NCBI GenBank assembly: GCA_031384695.1
Contig: JANNAV010000012.1
Coordinates: forward strand, 1 to 21,729
Length of the DNA stretch: 21,729 nucleotides
Source of the DNA: JANNAV01 sp031384695
GTDB lineage: Bacteria; Pseudomonadota; Alphaproteobacteria; Rhodobacterales; Rhodobacteraceae
Direction: 5' to 3'
The notes under the pieces are model-generated. The model did not search any database. It had not been told where the DNA came from and saw only the letters and a program-made list of their open reading frames with translations. Of the stretch, positions 13,055-20,644 are shown in pieces (the stretch's first letter is position 1; each line of letters begins with the position of its first letter). The position numbers and the translations under genes were made by a program.

Positions 13055-13972
13055 TCAGGGGCTTGGGCAGAGGCCGTTGACAAGCGCTGTGGCGCAGGCG
13101 GCGGGCGTTGATACTGCCGGCGCGGCCACAACCGGCGCGGCTACAACCGGCGCGGGGGTTGCCACGGTGGTGGGGCCGGTGATGATCGGGGCGGGGATCA
13201 CGTTTGGTTTCTGGATGATGATCGGCGCGGGTTTGGGGGCTGGCGCGCTGGCGGCGGCCTTCTTTTTCACCGGCGCTTTGGGCGGCAGTTTCAGGCCGAC
13301 CGGCACCGTGCCGTCGGCGTTCAGCACGATCACTTTGGCGCCCTCGGGTACTTTGCCGTAAAGGTCGATCACGTCCTGATTGATCATGCGGATGCAGCCC
13401 GACGAGGCGTTGGTGCCGATGGAGTTCCACTCGGGCGTGCCGTGGATGCGGTAGCCATAGTCAACCCCGTTCGACAGCAGGTAAAGCGCGCGGGCGCCGA
13501 GCGGGTTGGTCAGGCCGCCGGGTTGGCCTTTTTCCCATTTGGCAAGCTCGGGTTTGCGTTCGATCATCTCGGCGGGCGGGGTCCAGGTGGGCCAGAGTTT
13601 GCGCTCGGCCACCACGGCCTCGCCCGACCATTCAAAACCGGCGCGGCCCACCGCGATGCCATAGCGCGTCGCCTGATTTTTGCCGGTGATCAGATAGAGA
13701 AACCGCGCGGCGGGGTTGATGATGACGGTGCCTGCGGGCTGATCGGATTCGTAGCGCACGGTCTGGCGCAGAAACTGCGGCGGCACTTTTTCGACCGGCA
13801 CGGCGGGCAGCGCGAAATTCGTGTCTTGCGCGGCGCCATAAACGCCTTCGACCAGCTTTGGCGCGGGCGGTTGGGCGAGGCCCGCCCCGACCAGCGCCTC
13901 GCCCGGCACGCAGGCGGTGAGGGTCAGGGAAATGGCCGAAGCGATGAGCAGTTTCAACAGGCTGTGCCGCAT
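13055..13972 (-). CDS. L,D-transpeptidase (YkuD domain) lipoprotein with Ala/Pro-rich tail
   Basis: 305 aa. It starts with a lipoprotein signal peptide (MRHSLLKLLIASAISLTLTAC) whose lipobox LTAC puts the lipidated Cys at 21. The YkuD catalytic domain spans about 75-218: IINPAARFLYLITGKNQATRYGIAVGR at its start, HGTPEW (177-182) and SSGCIRM (190-196) with catalytic Cys193. Such enzymes cross-link peptidoglycan stems or attach outer-membrane proteins to peptidoglycan in the periplasm. The last 75 residues are Lys/Ala/Pro-rich repeats (APVVAAPVVAAP), partly from a 15-bp tandem repeat, and end ACATALVNGLCPSP with two cysteines that could form a disulfide. GGTGG lies upstream of the ATG. Confidence 0.92.
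   Translation of the reverse strand: MRHSLLKLLIASAISLTLTACVPGEALVGAGLAQPPAPKLVEGVYGAAQDTNFALPAVPVEKVPPQFLRQTVRYESDQPAGTVIINPAARFLYLITGKNQATRYGIAVGRAGFEWSGEAVVAERKLWPTWTPPAEMIERKPELAKWEKGQPGGLTNPLGARALYLLSNGVDYGYRIHGTPEWNSIGTNASSGCIRMINQDVIDLYGKVPEGAKVIVLNADGTVPVGLKLPPKAPVKKKAAASAPAPKPAPIIIQKPNVIPAPIITGPTTVATPAPVVAAPVVAAPAVSTPAACATALVNGLCPSP
13119..13148. repeat. two tandem 15-bp units in the L,D-transpeptidase tail
   Basis: ggcgcggccacaacc at 13119 is followed by ggcgcggctacaacc at 13134 and a partial third unit. They encode the VVAAP repeats. Confidence 0.8.
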
Positions 13973-13990
13973 AAGATTACCACCGATAAT

Positions 13991-14012
13991 GGCACCAATA
14001 CGCTTTGGTGCC
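13991..14012 (-). promoter_or_regulatory. perfect dyad just upstream of the L,D-transpeptidase start
   Basis: GGCACCAA-N6-TTGGTGCC, 8-bp arms, ends 18 bp before the ATG. It may be a protein-binding site or a leader hairpin close to the ribosome site. No regulator of this type is encoded beside it. Confidence 0.55.
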
Positions 14013-14214
14013 GGGATTCTGTTGCCAAGACCCTAGTGGAGGAGCAAAGCCGCGTCAAAGCCCCAAGCGGCGGCGGGGGGGCAAAAGCCGCCCGAAATGT
14101 GATCAATTTTCGGCGTGCGGGTTGGGGATTGGCCGATTTGGCCGACGGGTGCGGTTGCGGGTAATTGTTTCGGGCGTTGGGGCGGGAGCGTTGCGTCACT
14201 TTGCGCCCTGCGCG

Positions 14215-15078
14215 TCAAAGCGTGGTGCGCAGGTGCCAGAGTTCGGGGAAAAGTTCGATGGCCAGCATGCGTTTGAGATAGCTGGCCCCCGAGGTGCCGC
14301 CGGTGCCGCGTTTCATGCCGATCACCCGCTCTACCGTCGTGACGTGGTTGAAGCGCCAGCGGCGGAAATAATCCTCATAGTCCATCAGCTTTTCGGCCAG
14401 CTCATACGCTTCCCAATAGCGGGTGGGATCGCGGTAGACGGTTTCCCAGGCGGCGCGCACAGCATCGTTTTCGATCCATGGTTGCGAGAGGTCGCGGGTG
14501 AGGATGGCCTCGGGAATGGGCAGGCCTGTGCGGGCGAGGTGGCGCAGCGCCTCGTCATAAAGCGTGGGGCGGGCCAGTTCGGCGTTGAGTTTGGCCATGA
14601 TGTCGGGGCGGTGGGCGTGGGGTTTCAGCATGGCGAGGTTGCGGTTGCCGGTGGCAAATTCGATCAGGCGGTATTGCCAGGACTGAAAGCCCGAGGACTG
14701 GCCGAGATCATCGCGGAAGGTGGTGTAATCGGAGGGGGTCATGGTGCGCAGCACGTCCCAGGCGTTGTTCAGCTGTTCGAAAATGCGGGCGATGCGGGCG
14801 AGCATCTTGAACGCCTCGCGGGCGCGGCCTGCGGCGATCATCCGGCGGGCGGCGTCAAGTTCGTGCAGGGCCTGTTTCATCCAGAGTTCCGAGGTCTGGT
14901 GCTGGATGATGAACAGCATCTCGTCATGGGCGGTGGAAAGCGGCGTCTGGGCGGTGAGGATCTGGTCGATGTGCAGATAGTCGCCGTAGGACACGCGGCC
15001 ATCAAAGGCCATCTGCGCGCCGTCTTTTTCCGGATCGAAAGGCGGGGCCGGATCGGGGGTGGCGGGATCAGAGGTCAT
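14215..15078 (-). CDS. kynA: tryptophan 2,3-dioxygenase
   Basis: 287 aa, family length. A haem enzyme that opens the indole ring of tryptophan to N-formylkynurenine, the first step of the kynurenine pathway. Visible: SYGDYLHIDQIL (30-41), DEMLFIIQHQTSELWMK (52-68) with distal His60, LGQSSGFQSWQYR (125-137), and the haem-ligand region WRFNHVTTVERVIGMKRGTGGTSGASYLK with His245. The substrate-carboxylate-binding and GTGG residues are present, so it should be active. Its ATG overlaps the stop of the acetyltransferase gene upstream (ATGA, 15075-15078), indicating coupled translation in the kynU-GNAT-kynA operon. Confidence 0.96.
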   Translation of the reverse strand: MTSDPATPDPAPPFDPEKDGAQMAFDGRVSYGDYLHIDQILTAQTPLSTAHDEMLFIIQHQTSELWMKQALHELDAARRMIAAGRAREAFKMLARIARIFEQLNNAWDVLRTMTPSDYTTFRDDLGQSSGFQSWQYRLIEFATGNRNLAMLKPHAHRPDIMAKLNAELARPTLYDEALRHLARTGLPIPEAILTRDLSQPWIENDAVRAAWETVYRDPTRYWEAYELAEKLMDYEDYFRRWRFNHVTTVERVIGMKRGTGGTSGASYLKRMLAIELFPELWHLRTTL

Positions 15079-15548
15079 GCGGGCAGCTCCAGAAACATCA
15101 GGGCGGCAACGTAGGTTTCGCCGTCTTCGGTAAAGGTTTCCATCCGGTCCAACTGCCAGCCGCGCCGCGCAAGAAAGCGGCTGGACTGGTGCGCAGCTTT
15201 GACGGTGAAGCGGGTGATGCCTGCGGCTTTGGCGCGGGCCATCACGGCGTCATAAAGGGCGGCTGCGGTGCCGTTGCCCATCACCTCGGGGAGGACGAAG
15301 GCCATGTCGAGATAGCCGGTCGTGTCCATCGAGAAGAAGCCGGTGAGCCGGTTGGCATTTTCGGCGACATAACACCATTGGTTCAGCAACTTGTCGGGCT
15401 TTGCCCAGTCCGGTTCGGGGGAGGAGGCCCAGGCCGCAAGTTCGGCTGCCGGATAATGGGCGGCGGCACCCTCGCGCACCGCACGGTAAAACACGGCGGC
15501 CACGGCGGCGCGGTCTTCGGGGCGGTAAAGGCGCAGAGTGGGGGCCAT
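15075..15548 (-). CDS. GNAT family N-acetyltransferase inside the kyn operon
   Basis: 157 aa. Single GNAT domain: LRLYRPEDRAAVAAVFYRAVREGAAAHYP at the start, a central beta region NANRLTGFFSMDTTGYLDMAFVLPEVMGNGTAAALYDAVMARA where VMGNGTAAALY holds the acetyl-CoA pyrophosphate loop (Q/RxxGxG/A-like), and the end FLARRGWQLDRMETFTEDG. The acceptor is unknown. The ATG 15548 is chosen because the domain begins at once; the frame runs on upstream into the kynU gene. It lies 50 bp after kynU and overlaps kynA by 4 bp. It sits between kynU and kynA; no kynurenine formamidase is in the window. Confidence 0.85.
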   Translation of the reverse strand: MAPTLRLYRPEDRAAVAAVFYRAVREGAAAHYPAAELAAWASSPEPDWAKPDKLLNQWCYVAENANRLTGFFSMDTTGYLDMAFVLPEVMGNGTAAALYDAVMARAKAAGITRFTVKAAHQSSRFLARRGWQLDRMETFTEDGETYVAALMFLELPA

Positions 15549-15598
15549 GGTTTGACCTTGGGGAGAGGGGGGGCGGGCGTTGGTTTTTTGGCGCGGGC

Positions 15599-16795
15599 TC
15601 AGGTGACTTTGGCGCGGATCTTGTAGGCGGGGGTATCCCACAGCGCGCGGGCCATGATGTCGGACAAGGTGGTGATTGCGCGGGCCACGTCGGCGGCGTC
15701 GATGAAGAGGGGGGTGAAGCCGAAGCGGAGGATATCGGGAGCGCGGAAATCGCCGATCACGCCCTGAGCGATCAAGGCCTGCATGATGGCGTAGGCCTCG
15801 GGGTGGTGAAAGGAAACCTGACTGCCGCGCCGCGCATGGGGGCGGGGGGTGGCGAGGGTGAGGCTGGGGCAGGTGGCCTCGACGCCCGCGATGAACTGGT
15901 CGGTCAGAGCGAGGGAGGCCGCGCGCAGGGCGGCCATGTCGACCTGATCCCAGATATCAAGGGCTGCCTCCAAAGCCGCCATCTGCAGGATCGGCGGGGT
16001 GCCGACGCGCATCCGCTCCACCCCGGTGCCGGGCCGGTAATCGGGGTCGAAAGCGAAAGGCGCGGCGTGGCCCAGCCAGCCCGAAAGTGCCGGGCGCGCG
16101 GTGTTGGCATGCTGGGGGGCCACATAGATGAAGGCGGGGCCGCCGGGGCCGGAGTTGAGGTATTTATAGGTGCAGCCCACCGCGAAATCGGCGCGGGCCG
16201 CAGCCAGTTCCACCTGAAAAGCGCCTGCGGAATGGGCGAGATCCCAGACGGTCAGCGCGCCTTTCGCATGCGCGCGGGCAGTCAGGGCCGTCATATCATG
16301 TTTGCGCCCGGTGCGGTAGTCGACCTCGGTGATCAGGGTGACGGCGGTGGCCTCGTCGATGGCGTCGTGCAGCGCTTCGGGGGCGACGGTTTGCAGGCTG
16401 TAGCTGTTGCCAAGGGTGCGGCAGAGGCCCTCGGCCATGTAAAGATCGGAGGGGAAGTTGCCAGTGTCCGACAGGATGACGCGGCGGGTGGGGTTCAGTT
16501 CGAGGGCCGAGGCCAGCGCCTGATAGACCTTGATCGACAGGGTATCGCCCAGCACCACATGGCCGGGCTCGGCCCCGATCAGGCGGGCGATGCGGTTGCC
16601 CATCAGGGTGGGTTTGTCCATCCAGCCGGCCTTGTTCCAGCCGGTGATCAACATCTCGCCCCATTCGGCGGTGACGGTCTGATGGACGCGGGCGGCGGCG
16701 GCTTTGGGCAGCGGGCCAAGCGAATTGCCGTCGAGATAGACCAGGTTCGCGGGCAGATGAAAGAGGGCTTTGGTGGCGGCGAAATCAAGGGTCAT
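15599..16795 (-). CDS. kynU: kynureninase
   Basis: 398 aa. A PLP enzyme that cleaves L-kynurenine to anthranilate and alanine. Visible: FHLPANLVYLDGNSLGPLPK at the start, DSL-like phosphate region LGDTLSIKVYQALASAL (82-98), the PLP pyridine-binding Asp in WDLAHSAGAFQVEL (184-197), and the Schiff-base Lys211 in GCTYKYLNSGPGGPAF. GTPPILQMAALEAAL and the C-terminal RFGFTPLFIDAADV follow. ATG 16795 is preceded by AAGGAG at a good distance, so an in-frame ATG 27 bp upstream is rejected. First gene of the kynU-GNAT-kynA operon; the window shows no anthranilate-degradation genes. Confidence 0.96.
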   Translation of the reverse strand: MTLDFAATKALFHLPANLVYLDGNSLGPLPKAAAARVHQTVTAEWGEMLITGWNKAGWMDKPTLMGNRIARLIGAEPGHVVLGDTLSIKVYQALASALELNPTRRVILSDTGNFPSDLYMAEGLCRTLGNSYSLQTVAPEALHDAIDEATAVTLITEVDYRTGRKHDMTALTARAHAKGALTVWDLAHSAGAFQVELAAARADFAVGCTYKYLNSGPGGPAFIYVAPQHANTARPALSGWLGHAAPFAFDPDYRPGTGVERMRVGTPPILQMAALEAALDIWDQVDMAALRAASLALTDQFIAGVEATCPSLTLATPRPHARRGSQVSFHHPEAYAIMQALIAQGVIGDFRAPDILRFGFTPLFIDAADVARAITTLSDIMARALWDTPAYKIRAKVT

Positions 16796-16843
16796 CTTGC
16801 GGCTCCTTCCGGGGGTCCACACTGCGCCCCTGCGTTTGTGCGA

Positions 16844-16879
16844 GCAATAGCGGATACCGGAAAAGTTTCAAGCTTGAAA
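16844..16879 (-). promoter_or_regulatory. predicted kynU promoter overlapped by a 14-bp perfect palindrome
   Basis: TTTCAAGCTTGAAA (16866-16879) is a perfect palindrome. Its left half, read on the minus strand, supplies TTGAAA as a -35 box, 16 bp from TATTGC (16849-16844). A repressor or activator bound there, for instance an Lrp/AsnC-type KynR, would control the kyn operon; the regulator is not in the window. Confidence 0.5.
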
Positions 16880-16971
16880 TGGTTGTGGGCGTGCCAGTGC
16901 CAAGGGAAGCCGGGGGGGTGGAAATGCCGCCGGATGGCGCGAAAGCGATTGCAAAGGGGCGCGGGACGGGC

Positions 16972-17457
16972 ATGATGCAAATGCAGAAAATGGGGGGCGG
17001 CATGGAGCAATTTGCAAAGTGGCTTGATTGGCCGCCGGTCTGGTTTGCGGGCGGGCTTGTCATCATCGTGATTTTGGGGTGGATTGGCTTTCCGGTGGGA
17101 TTTGGTGGCTATGGCGCGGGGCTGGGGCTGGCTTTTGTGGCGTTTGGGGCTTGGTTGATGGTTTCGGCGTTAATGCTGATGCGGGCGAAGCAAACGACGG
17201 TCAATCCGCGCGGGGTGCCGTCGGCGCTGGTGACTGAGGGGGTTTTTGGCATCTCGCGCAATCCGATCTATCTTGGCGATACGCTGATCCTGCTGGGGGC
17301 TGCGTTCTGGATGGATACGCTCTTGGGGTTGGCGGTGGTTGCGGGATTTGTATGGATCGTGCAGGACCGGTTCATCACGGTAGAGGAAGAGCGGCTGGCC
17401 GAGACGTTTGGCGATCCGGCGGCGGAGTGGTTTGTGCGGGTGCGGCGCTGGATTTGA
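16972..17457 (+). CDS. isoprenylcysteine carboxyl methyltransferase-like (ICMT/PEMT family) membrane protein
   Basis: 161 aa from this start. Hydrophobic helices at about 24-42, 45-70 and 105-128 (the last two carrying the SAM-binding part) fit the small bacterial ICMT/phospholipid-methyltransferase family. The hallmark RNPIYLGDTLILLG follows GVFGISR, and EEERLAETFG lies near the C-terminus. The acceptor is unknown; bacterial members methylate varied small or lipid substrates. The frame opens at 16879, inside the kyn palindrome, so that start is unlikely. ATG 16972 or 17002 (MEQFAKWLDWPPVWF, with a G-rich run before it) are the realistic choices. It ends 36 bp before pntA on the same strand. 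Confidence 0.75.
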   Translation: MMQMQKMGGGMEQFAKWLDWPPVWFAGGLVIIVILGWIGFPVGFGGYGAGLGLAFVAFGAWLMVSALMLMRAKQTTVNPRGVPSALVTEGVFGISRNPIYLGDTLILLGAAFWMDTLLGLAVVAGFVWIVQDRFITVEEERLAETFGDPAAEWFVRVRRWI

Positions 17458-17493
17458 GGCGACGCGCGGGCGAGAGAGAATGAGGGAGAGAGC

Positions 17494-19065
17494 ATGAAAA
17501 TCGGTGCGGCAAAAGAGATCGTGGCGGGCGAGGCGCGGGTGGCGATGACGCCGGATTCGGCGGTGCAACTGATCAAGCTGGGGCATACTTGCGTGATCGA
17601 AGCAGGCGCGGGCCTGCGGGCGGGTTTTGCCGATGCGCTTTATCAGGGCGTGGGGGTTGAGGTGGTGAAAACCGCAGCCGCCCTTTACAAGGCGGCGGAT
17701 GTGCTGGTGAAGGTGCGGGGGCCGGAGCCTGCGGAGGCAAAGCTGCTGCGCGAGGGGCAGACGCTGATCTCGATGTTCTGGCCGGCGCAGAACCCGGAGT
17801 TGCTGGAGACGTGCCGCGCGCGCGGTGCCACTGTGGTGGCGATGGATATGGTGCCGCGCATCAGCCGGGCGCAGAAGATGGATGCGCTGTCGTCGATGGC
17901 GAATATCGCAGGCTACCGGGCGGTGATCGAGGCGGGGGCGAATTTCGGGCGGTTTTTCACCGGTCAGGTGACGGCGGCGGGCAAGGTGCCGCCGGCCAAG
18001 GTGTTGATCGTGGGGGCGGGGGTGGCCGGTCTGGCCGCGATTGGTACGGCGGCCTCTTTGGGGGCTGTGGTTTATGCCTTTGATGTGCGCCCCGAGGTGG
18101 CCGAGCAGATCGAATCCATGGGGGCCAGTTTCGTTTATCTGGAGTTTGAGGCGGCGCAAGATGGGGCGGCGACCGGGGGCTATGCGGCGCCGTCTTCGCC
18201 TGAGTTCCGCGAAAAGCAACTGGCGAAGTTCCGCGAGTTGGCACCGCAGATGGATATCGTGATCACGACGGCCCTGATACCGGGGCGGCCTGCGCCAAAG
18301 CTGTGGACGGCCGATATGGTGGCCATGATGCGCCCCGGCTCGGTGGTGGTGGACCTTGCGGCGGAGCGTGGCGGCAACTGTGATCTGACGGTGATGGATC
18401 AGAAGATCGTGTCGGAGAACGGCGTGACCATCGTGGGCTACACCGATTACCCCAGCCGGATGGCGGCACAGGCGTCGACGCTTTATTCCACCAATATCAG
18501 GCACATGGTGAGCGATCTTACCCCAAAGAAAGATGGCGTGATCGTTCATAACATGGAGGATGACGTGATCCGGGGGGCGACGGCGGCGCATGGCGGGGTG
18601 ATCACCTATCCGCCGCCGCCACCGAAGATCGCGGCGATAGCGAGCGCCAAGCCGAAGCCCAAGGCGGTGGAGTTGACGCCGGTGGAGCGGCGCGCGCAGG
18701 AGGTGGCGGTTTTTCGCGCGCAGACCCGTTCGCAAGTGGGATTGCTGGTGGGGGCGGGGGTGCTGCTGGGGCTGGTGGGCTTTGCGGCCCCGGCCGAGTT
18801 CATGCAGCATTTCATCGTGTTTGCGCTGGCCTGTTTCATCGGCTTTTCGGTGATCTGGAATGTGAGCCATTCCCTGCACACGCCTTTGATGGCGGTGACC
18901 AATGCCATTTCGGGGATCGTGATCCTTGGGGCGCTGTTGCAGATCGGCTCGGGCAACTGGCTGGTGGTCAGCCTTGCCGCCGTTTCGGTGCTGATCGCTT
19001 CCATCAATATCGTGGGGGGTTTTCTGGTCACGCGCCGGATGCTCGCCATGTTCCAGAAATCGTGA
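17494..19065 (+). CDS. pntA: NAD(P) transhydrogenase subunit alpha
   Basis: 523 aa. With PntB it forms the inner-membrane proton pump that makes NADPH from NADH using the proton gradient. Domain I (NAD(H) site) spans 1-380: KEIVAGEARVAMTPDSA, the RQD-type loop PRISRAQKMDALSSMANIAGYRAV (121-144) and Rossmann GAGVAG (174-179) with following Asp. A Lys/Pro linker (KPKPKAVELTPVERRAQ) joins it to four C-terminal membrane helices (about 409-515), as in the single-chain alpha type of E. coli. AGGGAGAG precedes the ATG, which is 36 bp after the methyltransferase gene. pntB starts 10 bp downstream. Confidence 0.97.
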   Translation: MKIGAAKEIVAGEARVAMTPDSAVQLIKLGHTCVIEAGAGLRAGFADALYQGVGVEVVKTAAALYKAADVLVKVRGPEPAEAKLLREGQTLISMFWPAQNPELLETCRARGATVVAMDMVPRISRAQKMDALSSMANIAGYRAVIEAGANFGRFFTGQVTAAGKVPPAKVLIVGAGVAGLAAIGTAASLGAVVYAFDVRPEVAEQIESMGASFVYLEFEAAQDGAATGGYAAPSSPEFREKQLAKFRELAPQMDIVITTALIPGRPAPKLWTADMVAMMRPGSVVVDLAAERGGNCDLTVMDQKIVSENGVTIVGYTDYPSRMAAQASTLYSTNIRHMVSDLTPKKDGVIVHNMEDDVIRGATAAHGGVITYPPPPPKIAAIASAKPKPKAVELTPVERRAQEVAVFRAQTRSQVGLLVGAGVLLGLVGFAAPAEFMQHFIVFALACFIGFSVIWNVSHSLHTPLMAVTNAISGIVILGALLQIGSGNWLVVSLAAVSVLIASINIVGGFLVTRRMLAMFQKS

Positions 19066-19075
19066 GGGGGAAGCC

Positions 19076-20509
19076 ATGAGCATTGGTATTGTCTCGGCGG
19101 CCTATATCGCGGCGGCTGTGTTGTTTATTTTGAGTCTGGGCGGGTTGTCAGGGCAGGAAAGCGCCAAGCGCGCGGTGTGGTACGGCATTGCGGGCATGGC
19201 GCTGGCGGTGTTTGCGACGATCTTCAGCCCGGATGTGGCGCATGTGTGGATCATCGCGGTGATGGTAGCGGTGGGCTCGGTGCTGGGCTGGATGGTGGCG
19301 ACGCGGGTGCAGATGACCGAGATGCCGCAACTGGTGGCGGCGCTGCATTCGTTCGTGGGCCTTGCGGCGGTGTTCATCGGCTTCAACGCCGATATCGAGC
19401 TTTCGCGCGTGCTTGCGATGGACGAGGGGGCGAAATCGCAACTGATTGGTTTTGCGGCCAAGCTGGCGCATAAGGGCGGGGTGGAGATCTCTATCCTGCG
19501 GGTTGAGGTGTTTCTGGGCGTGTTCATCGGGGCGGTGACGTTCACCGGTTCGGTGGTGGCGTTTGGCAAGCTGGCCGGAAAGGTGGACGGCAAGGCCACC
19601 AAGCTGCCGGGGGGGCATTGGTTGAACGCGGCGGCGGCGGTGGGGTCGCTGATCCTGTTGGGGATGTATTTCAACGGGGCGGGGATCGGGGCGCTGATTG
19701 CGATGACGTTGCTGGCGTTCTTTATCGGCTATCATCTGATCATGGGGATTGGTGGTGCGGATATGCCGGTGGTGGTATCCATGCTGAACAGCTATTCCGG
19801 CTGGGCGGCGGCGGCGATCGGCTTTACGCTGGGCAATGATCTGTTGATCGTCACCGGCGCGCTGGTGGGCAGTTCGGGGGCGATCCTGAGCTATATCATG
19901 TGCAAGGCGATGAACCGGTCTTTCATCAGCGTGATCCTTGGCGGCTTTGGTGGCACCACAGGGCCTGCGATGGAGATCGCGGGCGAGCAGATTGCCATTG
20001 ATGCCGAAGGGGTGGCGGCGGCGCTGAACGATGCGGATTCGGTGATCATCATTCCGGGGTATGGGATGGCGGTGGCGCAGGCGCAGCAATCGGTGTCGGA
20101 ACTGACGCGGAAATTGCGCGCGGCGGGCAAGACGGTGCGTTTCGCTATTCATCCGGTGGCGGGGCGGTTACCGGGGCATATGAACGTGCTTTTGGCCGAG
20201 GCGCGGGTGCCTTATGACATCGTGATGGAGATGGACGAGATCAACGAGGATTTCCCCAGCACCGATGTGGCCATCGTCATCGGCTCCAACGATATCGTCA
20301 ATCCGGCGGCGCAGGACGATCCGAACTCGCCCATCGCCGGGATGCCGGTGCTGGAATGCTGGAAGGCGAAACAGGTGTTCGTCAGCAAGCGCGGGCAGGG
20401 GACGGGGTATTCGGGAATTGAGAACCCGCTGTTTTACAAGGAAAACACCCGGATGTTCTACGGCGATGCCAAGAAATCGCTGGATGCGCTGTTGCCGATG
20501 ATTGAGTGA
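19076..20509 (+). CDS. pntB: NAD(P) transhydrogenase subunit beta
   Basis: 477 aa. The N-terminal 270 residues hold about nine membrane helices with the proton channel (for example MPQLVAALHSFVGLAAVFIGFNADIEL and GGADMPVVVSMLNSYSGWAAAAIGFTLGN). The C-terminal 190 residues are NADP(H)-binding domain III, with IIPGYGMAVAQAQQSVSEL, FAIHPVAGRLPGHMNVLLAEA and the end KRGQGTGYSGIENPLFYKENTRMFYGDAKKSL. All these match the family. GGGGGAAG is the ribosome site. Followed by a terminator with a six-T run. Confidence 0.97.
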   Translation: MSIGIVSAAYIAAAVLFILSLGGLSGQESAKRAVWYGIAGMALAVFATIFSPDVAHVWIIAVMVAVGSVLGWMVATRVQMTEMPQLVAALHSFVGLAAVFIGFNADIELSRVLAMDEGAKSQLIGFAAKLAHKGGVEISILRVEVFLGVFIGAVTFTGSVVAFGKLAGKVDGKATKLPGGHWLNAAAAVGSLILLGMYFNGAGIGALIAMTLLAFFIGYHLIMGIGGADMPVVVSMLNSYSGWAAAAIGFTLGNDLLIVTGALVGSSGAILSYIMCKAMNRSFISVILGGFGGTTGPAMEIAGEQIAIDAEGVAAALNDADSVIIIPGYGMAVAQAQQSVSELTRKLRAAGKTVRFAIHPVAGRLPGHMNVLLAEARVPYDIVMEMDEINEDFPSTDVAIVIGSNDIVNPAAQDDPNSPIAGMPVLECWKAKQVFVSKRGQGTGYSGIENPLFYKENTRMFYGDAKKSLDALLPMIE

Positions 20510-20525
20510 GGGTGGTGGCTTTGGT

Positions 20526-20544
20526 GCAAGGGTTTTGCTTTTTT
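20526..20544 (+). terminator. intrinsic terminator of pntAB
   Basis: GCAAG-ggt-TTTGC hairpin (one G-U pair) followed by TTTTTT, 17 bp after the pntB stop. This is the only Rho-independent-type signal with a clean T run in the window. Confidence 0.6.
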
Positions 20545-20555
20545 GCAACAGCGCC

Positions 20556-20597
20556 GCGGCATACCCCAGTATTCCAGCATTCCGCTGGCAGTGCCGC
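20556..20597 (+). promoter_or_regulatory. nested inverted repeat upstream of the DUF3422 gene
   Basis: Outer arms GCGGCA (20556-20561) and TGCCGC (20592-20597) enclose an inner hairpin CCAGC-attcc-GCTGG (20574-20588). It lies 48 bp before the DUF3422 start and could form a leader structure; no function is evident. Confidence 0.35.
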
Positions 20598-20644
20598 AGC
20601 ACCCATGGCCTGATAGGGCATCAAGACTGACCAAAGGCCGCACG

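Noticed and set aside
14005..15114. 369-codon frame on the + strand
   Set aside because: Antisense to kynA, which has all its haem and substrate motifs.
17170..19083. 637-codon frame on the minus strand
   Set aside because: His/Arg-rich antisense of pntA.
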